A stretch of DNA of 64,000 nucleotides from Neocallimastix lanati (nom. inval.) (lineage: Eukaryota; Neocallimastigomycota; Neocallimastigomycetes; Neocallimastigales; Neocallimastigaceae): assembly GCA_016946835.1 (NCBI GenBank), contig JACVTC010000011.1, positions 1,537,001 to 1,601,000 on the forward strand, written 5' to 3'. Of this stretch, positions 24,658-34,945 are shown piece by piece (positions within the stretch are counted from its first letter, which is position 1; each line of letters begins with the position of its first letter). The notes beneath the pieces were generated by a model. That model searched no databases, was not told where the DNA came from, and was given only the letters and a program-made list of their open reading frames with translations. A program made the position numbers and the translations under genes.

Positions 24658-25184
24658 TGTTGAGGTTCATATTAGAAAAGGAGTGTGAACATTAAATAAA
24701 TAGATAAATTAAATAACTATTAAATTACACTAAAAGAATTTATCATTACACATTATAAATTTTATTTAAAGAACTATTATTAAAAATATTTATTATTTAT
24801 AAATTATATAATTATTTTATTGTTAAAAATAACTTTATTAATATTAATATTTATTATTATAACAATATGGGAAACCTTTCAATTATTATTCCTATTTCAT
24901 TATCACTACTATTTCTACTATTTCTTTTCTCAGAAAGGCCCCCTTCATAAAATAATATGGATAATACATATTTTATATTATTTAATTACATTATTAAAAC
25001 CAATCATATAAATTAATTAATTATATAAATTTAATATTTAAAATAATAAAATATAACTAATATAAAAATTATTAATATAGAATATAAGAAAATTATTAAT
25101 AGTAAAGAATATAATAATATATTTTTATATAATAAATTATTAAAAATTTAATTAAAAATATCATTATTATTCTATTCTTTATCA
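24658..25184 (-). repeat. 3' LTR of element F (527 bp)
   Basis: TGTTGAGGTTC at the start and ATTCTTTATCA at the end on the plus strand. No difference from 27152-27678 was found by eye. Starts and ends resemble the I LTR (TGTTAAGGTTC...CATTCTTTATCA). Confidence 0.9.
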
Positions 25185-25252
25185 TGATGCCCCCGCTAAA
25201 ACTTTTGCTATACTATAGTAAAGGCAAATTTTCTTATATTATTAACTAAATA

Positions 25253-25302
<50 letters not shown>

Positions 25303-25466
25303 AACTATATAACTAAATAAAAATATAAATTTTTTTTTTTTTTTTATATATAATATTATCATTATTTCTTAAATTTAAAAATTTTTGTATATTTTAAAAT
25401 ATATTTTAATATATGTATTAATTGAAATATTTAAATTAAATAATTTAATTTATATATTACCATATA

Positions 25467-26420
25467 TTAAAAATTTTTCATAATAATTTTTAAAAGTTCC
25501 AAAAATTTCAGGATCAACTTGGATTGTACCAAAAAAAATTTTTCAAATATTTTTTTTTTAATTTTTTTTTTTTTTTCTTGCCATTTTTTTTTTATTTTTG
25601 TTATATTCTTCAGTTCTCCAGTAGCTTCGATATCTTCGCTAGTTATTTCAACTATGAACTTTAAAACTTCATTTTCTTCTTTCATTTAGAAATTAACCCT
25701 TTTTAATTTTTTTTTTATATTTCATCATAATTATTATTACTAATGTTCAATTATCTTCTTATTTATTATATTCTTCTTGTTTTAAAGTTATTATTTCATT
25801 AAATTCTTTAATTCTATTTTCACATTGTTTTAATGAATTCTCTAAATCAATGTTCAAACTTCAATAATTCAATTTATGAAACTAAATGAATTTTCCATTT
25901 GATATATCACTAATTTATATTTTATTTTTATTTTATTTTAAATTACTACTTTTACCAAGTTTCAAAGATTCAATTTCACAATTTAATTTATTAATTTTCT
26001 TGGACTGTGAAGAATTGTTTCATTTGTAATATTTTCTTTTTTTAATTACTGAATTGTTCTCTTCCTGAATTAAGAATATTTATGTTATCTTTATAGGGAT
26101 TTTTCTTACTAATATTTTCTTCTTTTTTTGTAATTTGAATAAAATTATCTTCTTCAAAAATAATTTTCTCTTTTTATTTTTCTATAATTTGAATAATATT
26201 ATATTCTTCAAAAATATTTTTCTTTAATTCACTTTTTTTTAATTCACTTATTTTATCTTTCAATCCAGTTATGCTTTGCATTAATAATTCTTCGTTTAAG
26301 ATAACATCTGGAACTTGTTCTTCTCATATTTTGTTTAATTCTTAAAATGCTTAATGTAATTATATAATTTATTAAATTCCTCAATTGGAATTCTAATTAT
26401 TGATCATAAAAAAAAAATAT
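25467..26420 (-). pseudogene. Decayed coiled-coil-like coding sequence inside element F
   Basis: The minus strand shows broken Glu/Lys/Ile/Leu-rich segments, for example PIEEFNKLYNYIKHF near 26395, then EEQVPDVILNEELLMQSITG and LKDKISELKK. At 25685-25467 there is a 72-codon frame starting MKEENEVLKFIVEITSEDIE. Frames are broken by several stops. The heptad-like composition suggests a former coiled-coil protein, either a degraded gag or captured host sequence. I recognise no family. Confidence 0.4.
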
Positions 26421-26649
26421 AAAATTTATTATGTTCTAATAAATTTTCAATTAATGTAATTATATAAACACTAAATAATATAATAAATATTATTATTTCT
26501 TAAAAATATATTGTAAATTATTATTTTTTTTTTTTTCTATAATTTCTTCAAAATTTGCAATATTTTAAGTATTAATTTTATATTATAAACTAAATATAAA
26601 TTATTTTAAATTAAAATTTTTAAATTATTCAATGTTTATTATATTGGAA

Positions 26650-26920
26650 CTACCGCAGTAAACCAATATATTGTTAACTTTCTTCAAGCTCGAAAATCCT
26701 TTTTCGACACCCAAGAAAGTTTATTTGAAATAATTTTTATATATTTATTCCTTCAAGTTCGGCACTCTCTGTTCGACATTTAAGGATTTTAAAAAAAAAT
26801 TATTATACTTACCTTCAGGCTCAGCACTCTCTGGCTGACCACCTAAGGATTTTATTTAAAAATTAAAAATTTATTTGTTAGGCTCGAAATACTCTTCGAC
26901 CACCTAACTAAAAAAAAAAA
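26650..26920 (-). repeat. Four tandem hairpins in the F leader
   Basis: Four successive inverted repeats, each of the form (C/T)TTA-GGCTCGAA...TTCGACC-ACCTAA(G/C). The last is GTTAGGCTCGAAATACTC then TTCGACCACCTAAC (26878-26909). Two closely similar hairpins occur in the leader of element I (43180-43275). They may be RNA packaging or dimerisation signals. Confidence 0.7.
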
Positions 26921-27127
26921 ATATAATTATTAAATTGAATTCATTTTAAAATAATTCAATTTTTAACAATTCAATTTTAAATTTATATATATTATTTTTT
27001 ACTTAAATTATTACTAAAATTTTATAATTAAATTTATAATTTCTTTGTATTATTATTATGATCATTTAATTTTATATTATATTATATTCTATTATTTTTC
27101 TTATCTATTCATCAATGTTTTCACACT

Positions 27128-27144
27128 CCCCGATATCTCCACCA
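27128..27144 (-). other. Primer-binding site of element F
   Basis: The plus strand reads CCCCGATATCTCCACCA, a 3' tRNA end with CCA, 7 nt from the 5' LTR. It is identical to the site at 44257-44273 in element I. The implied tRNA would begin GGAGATA; I cannot name it. Confidence 0.8.
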
Positions 27145-27151
27145 ATTTTTA

Positions 27152-27678
27152 TGTTGAGGTTCATATTAGAAAAGGAGTGTGAACATTAAATAAATAGATA
27201 AATTAAATAACTATTAAATTACACTAAAAGAATTTATCATTACACATTATAAATTTTATTTAAAGAACTATTATTAAAAATATTTATTATTTATAAATTA
27301 TATAATTATTTTATTGTTAAAAATAACTTTATTAATATTAATATTTATTATTATAACAATATGGGAAACCTTTCAATTATTATTCCTATTTCATTATCAC
27401 TACTATTTCTACTATTTCTTTTCTCAGAAAGGCCCCCTTCATAAAATAATATGGATAATACATATTTTATATTATTTAATTACATTATTAAAACCAATCA
27501 TATAAATTAATTAATTATATAAATTTAATATTTAAAATAATAAAATATAACTAATATAAAAATTATTAATATAGAATATAAGAAAATTATTAATAGTAAA
27601 GAATATAATAATATATTTTTATATAATAAATTATTAAAAATTTAATTAAAAATATCATTATTATTCTATTCTTTATCA
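27152..27678 (-). repeat. 5' LTR of element F (527 bp)
   Basis: Same sequence as 24658-25184. The right flank TAGAG leads directly into the LTR of element H. Confidence 0.9.
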
Positions 27679-27683
27679 TAGAG

Positions 27684-28427
27684 TGATAAATAACAAAATT
27701 AATAAATCTTAAAAATATATTATACATAAAATCAAAACTAACCTTAGCCAAGTTTAATAATAATTTAATAAAAAAAAAAAATTAATTAATTAATTAAAAC
27801 AAATAAATTACACTTAAAAATTACATTAATACTCAGATATGAAAGAAATATTATATATTTTTCAAAATAAAAATATTAAGATTAAATTTAAAATAAAATA
27901 ATTAGTTTTAATAATTAGTTTTATAATAATTTTTATAATTAATTTTATAATTAAATAATAATTTTATAATAACAAAATTTATTAATTTAAATAACAAAAT
28001 ATTTTTAATTATTTTTATAATAAACAAATTTATTTATTTTATTATTAAATATTTATTTTATTATTAATTTTATTACTTTTATTTTATTTAATTATTCTTT
28101 TTATTTATAAATTATAAATAGTTTAATTTTAAAGAAAAATATAAATACTTGTAAATATTTCATGTAAATATTATTATTATTATTATTATTAATTAATTTT
28201 ATAATTTTAATAATCACTTTAAATTTTGTAATGTTTAATAAATTTTAATAAAAGATTTATAAAATAAAATATTAGAAAACAAGTGTTCTAATAAACCAAA
28301 TTTTTAGTGTTATTTTTAATAAAACATTTTTAATTCATAAATAACTTATACAGTTATTATTAAAATAAATTGAAATTATCACTTTTTAATTCTATATTAA
28401 AATTAAGATAATTTCTAAAATTTATCA
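27684..28427 (+). repeat. 5' LTR of element H (744 bp)
   Basis: TGATAAATAAC at the start and AAATTTATCA at the end. It is followed after one base by the primer site. Confidence 0.92.
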
Positions 28428-28428
28428 G

Positions 28429-28445
28429 TGGTCCTTCGAACCGGA
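28429..28445 (+). other. Primer-binding site of element H, tRNA-Tyr
   Basis: TGGTCCTTCGAACCGGA is complementary to a tRNA ending TCCGGTTCGAAGGA-CCA. That acceptor stem (5' strand CCTTCGA) is the hallmark of eukaryotic tRNA-Tyr. The match is from memory of tRNA-Tyr acceptor stems and was not searched. Confidence 0.75.
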
Positions 28446-28783
28446 GAGGCAGCTAACTTATTATTAATAAGTATTATTTATTAACACTAGAGTATGAACT
28501 AGTATAAAAATTCATAATAATAAAATAAAGGATAAATAATATTTATTATATAATAATAATTAAAAATTAAAACTAGAGTATGAACTAGTATAAAAATTCA
28601 TAATTTAAAATTAAAAATAATATATATATATATATGTATATATATATAATAATATAATAATAATATAATAAATAGAAATTAAATTAATACTGGGAAGAAA
28701 GCCATTTATATTAAGAAGAAAATAATAAATAAATAGGAAAAGAACGACAAATATAAGGAAAGGAAACGATAGATAATATTTTG

Positions 28784-28815
<32 letters not shown>

Positions 28816-29169
28816 CTATTTTAATTTTAAAGAATTATATAGGTTTATATTTTATTAATCATAAACTATTGGAGCTTGACTCTAGGTCGCGATTAATAAG
28901 ATATAAATTAGAGTAACAAGAGAGAGTATTGGGTCCTGATTATAGAGAGTAGAGGTTAGACAGAACTGAAAATTGTACTGGAGAGTAATTGATTGGTTAT
29001 ATCGATACTTTGGTGAGAGATCCAGAGAAACGGAAAACTTTATAACCAGTCGAATGAAAACAGCACAAGAGAGTAAGTAGAGTCTAATGAGGTCGAAAAT
29101 ATAATCAGAACGCCAAGAAAATCTATTACTGCTACATATATAATTCGAGGTTCTTAAATAAATAAATAA

Positions 29170-29217
<48 letters not shown>

Positions 29218-29423
29218 ATAATAACTAATTAAAGAAACGTATAATAAGTGAATGAATAAATATATTGAAATTGAATATATAAAATTTTAATTAATTAAAA
29301 ATTTGATTAAATAATTAAATTTAAATATATAAATATTTTGTTAGCGAATAAATTATTATATAAAATAAAGTATATAAATTATATTAAAGAGAAAACAAAA
29401 ATACTTCTAAATTCCAGAGTAAA
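28446..29423 (+). other. 5' leader of element H
   Basis: Noncoding. Contains a direct repeat with the core GAGTATGAACTAGTATAAAA (28490 and 28574), a TA microsatellite (28620-28650), A-runs at 28785-28812 and 29173-29215, and a less AT-rich segment (28870-29140) likely to fold. Confidence 0.6.
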
Positions 29424-30317
29424 ATGTCCGATTTAAAATCAATTAATTTCAACAGAATTCCTATATTAGGTCAACCGACTGTAGAATTTGATGATTGGAA
29501 TTTCTCATATACTCGTTGGTGTAATTCCAATAAAATTGACGAAGAAGAAAAGATAGAATGTTTAATTTCAATTACTACTGGTATTGCAAGAAAGATAGTA
29601 ATAAATTCATTAAATAAAACTACCCCAGATAAATATGATACCATTATAAGTAAATTACAGGAACATTACAAGGGTCCTCTTCCTAAAAATTCAAGGTTAT
29701 TAGAACTTTCAACAGCTACAATTAAGAAAGGTGAAAGTGTTGCAGAATTCAACATAAGGTTTGAAACACTGTTAAATAAAATTAGAATTGATTTAAATAA
29801 GGAAGTTATAATCTCTTATTATATTAATGTATTTCGGACTTTAACTAAAACCTATGAGGCTTTATTAGAAGCAGAACCGCAAAACTTAAAAGATGCAATG
29901 CAAATAACGTCTAAAAAGGAGAAGATATATAAATTAGTAGAATCAAATAGGTCTAAAGATAAAGGAGAACCAAACAAAAGAAAAATAAAATCTAACACTC
30001 AAAATAATTATGGAACATATTATACAAGTATTTATAATAAAAATAATTCATTTAATAATAAGAATAATAATATAAATAATAGTCACAACAATAATTACCA
30101 AAAAAATAATAATAATATAAAACCTACTCATAATTATATTAATCAAAATGTTGAAAATAGAAAAATCACATTGAAACCTACACAACTCCAAGATGATGAA
30201 TTGCAAGAAATAACTCAGAAACTTGCTGATTTAAAAATCAATGTATGTTTAAATTGTCAAAGAATAGGTCATGTTAAAGATGATTGCCCTGAATTAGAAG
30301 AAGAATGTTTAAATTAA
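29424..30317 (+). CDS. Gag of element H
   Basis: A 297-aa nucleocapsid/capsid protein. The N-terminal 160 residues form the helical capsid-like region (FDDWNFSYTRWC...). An Asn-rich linker follows, then a single zinc knuckle CLNCQRIGHVKDDC (about 276-289) close to the C-terminus. It ends at TAA 30315-30317, 1 nt after a UUUAAAU slippery site that puts ribosomes into the pol frame. It starts MSDLKS, like MSEN and MSTI in related elements. Confidence 0.93.
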   Translation: MSDLKSINFNRIPILGQPTVEFDDWNFSYTRWCNSNKIDEEEKIECLISITTGIARKIVINSLNKTTPDKYDTIISKLQEHYKGPLPKNSRLLELSTATIKKGESVAEFNIRFETLLNKIRIDLNKEVIISYYINVFRTLTKTYEALLEAEPQNLKDAMQITSKKEKIYKLVESNRSKDKGEPNKRKIKSNTQNNYGTYYTSIYNKNNSFNNKNNNINNSHNNNYQKNNNNIKPTHNYINQNVENRKITLKPTQLQDDELQEITQKLADLKINVCLNCQRIGHVKDDCPELEEECLN

Positions 30318-33300
30318 ATTATGGGAGTAAGCAATCTCCCAAAATAACTAAAATTGCATCATCGAATCAATCAATAAATTACCTTAATAAGGAAAATAAT
30401 CAAATCCCTCAAATTAATGTAGCCCAGAAAAAGAAAGTGCCTACAAGTACTTTGGATAAGAATAAAATCTCTCCAAATAATAAAAGTATAGTTAAACCAT
30501 CCATTCTCAATCAACCAAATATTAAGAAAGTTAAACATCAAAAGAAAGCAATTAGGAATACAAGAAGAAGAAAAATAAGTGAAGAACTTAATAATGAAAA
30601 ACAAAATGACCATGAATGAAATGATAATGATGAAATTATTATTGATGAACCAAATAATACAAAGGAAAATACAAAAGATTCTGAAATGAAAAATAATTCA
30701 GAAAACAATAATGGAAATAATAATGAAAGTAATAATGAAAATAATAAGAATAATGTAATTAACATAATTGATGAACATAGAAAAATAAATAATGAAAATA
30801 ATACCAAAGACGTTCTAACACATAGTCAATCTCTCAGTCAAACTAAACAAACCAGAAAAAGAAGTATGACAGATATACAAATGTTAGAACCAGGTAATAA
30901 ATTTAGTATAATTAAGGAAGCCAACAACTTGTTTCCGAAAATTAGTCTTGCACAATTACTTTCTATTAGTCCTACTCTTAGGAAGGAATTAGGACAAGGA
31001 TGTAAGCCAAAAATAGATAATGTATTATGCTCTCTTTATAATATTCCTATTCCAATCTTTATTGGAAAAACGAAAGAAGTATTTTTAAAAATTCTTTACG
31101 ATACAGGAGCAAATGTAAATGTTATAACAACTGGATGTTTAAATAAATTTAATGATGTGAAAATTGAAGAAGATATAATAGAACAAAATATTACTTTAGC
31201 AAATGGATCTACAGTACCTACTAAATACTATGTTCCATTGAAAATTAACATTAATGATTCTTGCAACATTTATGAAAAATTTTATATTATAAATCAAGAT
31301 AATCCATACTTTGATATTATTTTTGGAAGAAGTATCCAAAAGAAATATAGATTACTTATTGATCCAGATGATGATTTCATATATCAGAAAACAAGAAAAG
31401 GTTTTAAAAAGATAATCCAGATAATTAACTCAAATAATACAAATAATATTCCCTTAATGAATGCTATTTATGTATCTAAAGAAGATGAAGAAATTCGTGA
31501 ATTTAACTCTACCTTAAACGAAATTCTCAATTCTGTTCCAGATAAAGTTAAATCAAAATTTGAAAGTCTTATTAATCAATACAAAAATTGTATGGCAACA
31601 TCACTAAGTCAGCTAACAACTGCTAACCTTGAACCACATTCAATAATTACTACTACTGAAAAACCTATTAAGCTAAAACCTTATAAATTATCAAAAGAGC
31701 ATTCTGATATTCTAAAAGAAGAAATTATATCCTTACTTAATAAAGGCTTAATTATTCCCTCGCATTCCCCTTGGTCATTTCCTGTTTTATTAGTCAGAAA
31801 GAAAAATGGGAAATGGAGACTATGTATAGATTACAGAAGGCTTAATGAAATCACTATTAAAGATTCATATGCACTCCCTTTCATCGATGAACTTGTCTCT
31901 TCAGTTAGAGGTGCTAAAATATTTTCAGCCCTTGACTTATATTCGGGTTATCACCAAATCCCAATGAATCCCAGAGATATCGAAAAAACTTCTTTCACAA
32001 CAAAATTTGGAAACTATAATTTTGTTGTTATGCCTTTCGGTTTAACTAATGCTCCCGCTACCTTTCAAAGGGAGATGAACAGAATCCTTTTACCCCTCAT
32101 TGGTAAATGCTTATTCGTTTACATCGATGACATAGTTGTATATTCTACTTCTATTGAAGAACATCTTGAACATTTAAAACAAGTATTTGAAATATTCTCC
32201 AAGTATAATCTCTCCCTCAATCTTCAAAAATGCAAATTTTTCCAAGAATCAATTGAAGTCTTAGGTCATATTCTTACCCCTAATGGTTTAAAAACTGTTC
32301 CTTCTAAAGTTCATAGTATAGCCCTTTGGGAAGCTCCCAAAAATGTTAATGAGCTCAGGTCCTTCCTTGGTCTTGCTAGTTATTACAGAAAATTTATACA
32401 AAATTTCTCTATAAGAGCTGACTCTCTTTTTAAACTACTTAAGAAAAATCAACCATATATATGGACTTCTGATCGTAATGAAGCTTTTGAAGACATACGT
32501 CACTGTTTATTGTCTGACCCTATATTATGTTATCCTGACTTTGATAAAGAATTTATTGTTAGAACAGACGCCTCTACTCAAGGTATCGGTGCTGTCCTCT
32601 TATAGGTGGAGGAAGACAAATTGGAACACCCAATTTGTTGTGTAAGTCGTACTTTATCACCTCCAGAAAGAAATTACTCTGTAACTGATCTTGAAGGTTT
32701 GGCTATTAATTACGCAATCCAAAAATTCCGTCAGTACTTAATTAGTAACAAGAAACCAACTAAATTCATTACGGATCATAAACCACTCTTAGGATTTTAC
32801 AAAAATACTATTCCAAATAAAGGAAGACACATGCGTTGGATAGAAGAATTTAACAAATATAAAATTGAACTAAAATATGAAAAAGGAAAGAAAAATGTTT
32901 TCGCAGACGCTCTTTCAAGACTACCTTCAAAAGACAGCGAAGATATTATAAAATGTATTAATACAATTTTAGCTGATCTTAATCCAAAAGATTTAAACCT
33001 ACCAGAAGGAATAATCAAATACTTCACTAAGAATTATCAAGTTGTTGATAACACCTTATATTATAAGAAAGATGATACTTATTTAAAAGTTATCTACCGT
33101 GATGAAGACAAAAAGGATATAATTAATCGTGCTCATTCTGTAGGACATGAAGGAGCCGAAAAAACTGTAAACAGAATACTAAATTCATATTATTGGCCCG
33201 GCATTTGGAATGACGTTAGGATGTGGATCAAATCTTGCAGAAAATGTCAACTTTGTAGACCAAAACCAATCCCGAAAAACACTGCAGATAATGTAACACC

Positions 33301-34183
33301 AGTTGAACAACCATTTACTCGTGTTGGACTTGATACGATTGGTCCTCTTCTAATTACTAAAAATGGAAATATGTATATTATTACATTGGTTGACTACTTC
33401 ACAAAATGGGTTGAAGCTAAAGCCATTCCAAACACAAAGACTGAAGAAGTTATAAAATTTTTAACTGAAGTTATATCAAGACATGGTCCTCCAGAAATAA
33501 TTGTTACAGATAATGGAAGTTCGTTCGCATCAGATATTACTAAAATGATGATCGATCTTTATGGGTCATGGGTGCACTTTGTATCTCCTCATCATCCAGA
33601 ATCAAATGGTATGATTGAAAACCGTAATAGAGAAGTAGAGAAAATTCTAAGACTCTTAGTTGAAAACGAAAGTGAATGGGATGAATATTTACCATCCGCA
33701 CTTTGGGCTCTTAGAACAACAAAAAATTCCAAAACAAAATTTAGCAGCTTTGAATTACTTTATGGGAGAAAAGACACCTGGCCATTAGAAGTAATGTTTC
33801 CAGATATTTACAAAGATCCAAATGAAACAGATGAAGAATATATTTTTAGAAGATTCCTAAGACATCAGAATTGGGTGAAACAAGCAACAGAATATTCGGA
33901 TTACGCAAATCAATATTGGGAACATCGCATTGGACTATCGAAATCACTAAAGAAAAATTATAAACCCGGAGATTACGTGATGATAAGATTAATTGGAAGA
34001 AGTAAATTAAATCCTTACTTTTATGGACCATATAAAGTAGTTAACAAACAAAAATTCAATACAGTTGTCCTCGAAGATCCTCAAACAGGAAAACTTCTTG
34101 ATCGAAATGTACATATTAAAAATGTTTTTCCTTATATCATTCCAGAAAAAGAATTAACTTCAAGGGACGAAGTTCAATCTTAA
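30305..34183 (+). pseudogene. Pol of element H, interrupted by two stop codons
   Basis: One continuous frame encoding protease, RT, RNase H and integrase, broken only by TGA at 30617-30619 (in the linker) and TAG at 32603-32605 (RNase H, after GAVLL). Homologues have Gln at the second position, so CAG to TAG is likely. Protease LYDTGANVNVIT is canonical; RT has FVYIDDIVVYS; integrase has H-H-C-C (HEGAEKTVNR...CRKCQLC) and the DDE core (VDYFTKW, DNGSSF, NGMIENRNRE). The C-terminus has a GPY/F-like region (YGPYKVV) but no chromodomain. It is entered by -1 frameshifting from gag. Without readthrough of both stops this copy makes no complete pol. Confidence 0.9.
30308..30340 (+). promoter_or_regulatory. 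-1 ribosomal frameshift signal, element H
   Basis: Slippery heptamer T TTA AAT (30308-30314, read as TTA AAT in the gag frame), 8-nt spacer, then the hairpin GGGAG-TAAGCAAT-CTCCC (30323-30340; a flanking T-A adds a sixth pair). The same arrangement is found in I, C1 and E. Confidence 0.85.
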
Positions 34184-34195
34184 CCGCCGAGGAAT

Positions 34196-34942
34196 TGATA
34201 AATAACAAAATTAATAAATCTTAAAAATATATTATACATAAAATCAAAACTAACCTTAGCCAAGTTTAATAATAATTTAATAAAAAAAAAAATTAATTAA
34301 TTAATTAATTAAAACAAATAAATTACACTTAAAAATTACATTAATACTCAGATATGAAAGAAATATTATATATTTTTCAAAATAAAAATATTAAGATTAA
34401 ATTTAAAATAAAATAATTAGTTTTAATAATTAGTTTTATAATAATTTTTATAATTAATTTTATAATTAAATAATAATTTTATAATAACAAAATTTATTAA
34501 TTTAAATAACAAAATATTTTTAATTATTTTTATAATAAACAAATTTATTTATTTTATTATTAAATATTTATTTTATTATTAATTTTATTACTTTTATTTT
34601 ATTTAATTATTCTTTTTATTTATAAATTATAAATAGTTTAATTTTAAAGAAAAATATAAATACTTGTAAATATTTCATGTAAATATTATTATTATTATTA
34701 TTATTAATTAATTTTATAATTTTAATAATCACTTTAAATTTTGTAATGTTTAATAAATTTTAATAAAAGATTTATAAAATAAAATATTAGAAAACAAGTG
34801 TTCTAATAAACCAAATTTTTAGTGTTATTTTTAATAAAACATTTTTAATTCATAAATAACTTATACAGTTATTATTAAAATAAATTGAAATTATCACTTT
34901 TTAATTCTATATTAAAATTAAGATAATTTCTAAAATTTATCA
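34196..34942 (+). repeat. 3' LTR of element H (747 bp)
   Basis: Near-identical to 27684-28427. Preceded by the purine-rich CCGCCGAGGAAT, a plausible polypurine tract, 12 nt after the pol stop. Confidence 0.92.
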
Positions 34943-34945
34943 AGA

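Larger units (their letters stand above)
24658..27678 (-). mobile_element. Element F: non-autonomous LTR retrotransposon, no gag or pol
   Basis: Two apparently identical 527-bp LTRs (24658-25184 and 27152-27678), TSD TAGA (the bases before 24658 and 27679-27682), a purine tract (element-strand GCGGGGGCATCA next to the left LTR) and a 17-nt primer site at 27128-27144 shared with element I. The 1967-bp interior has no recognisable gag, protease, RT or integrase. It probably borrows proteins from an I/C-type element. A solo copy of its LTR lies at 62250-62774. Confidence 0.88.
27684..34942 (+). mobile_element. Element H: Ty3/gypsy retrotransposon, nearly complete
   Basis: LTRs 27684-28427 (744 bp) and 34196-34942 (747 bp) differ visibly only in an A-run and an ATTA repeat. 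It has a primer site for tRNA-Tyr, gag, a -1 frameshift signal and pol. The pol frame carries two nonsense codons. TSD: AGAG on the left (27680-27683) and AGA on the right; the fourth base is recovered after removing J and I. It is inserted in the opposite orientation to F and I at the same target. Confidence 0.9.

Noticed and set aside
24820-25011. 63-codon frame repeated at 27314-27505
   Set aside because: It lies inside the two identical LTRs of element F and is duplicated only because the LTR is.
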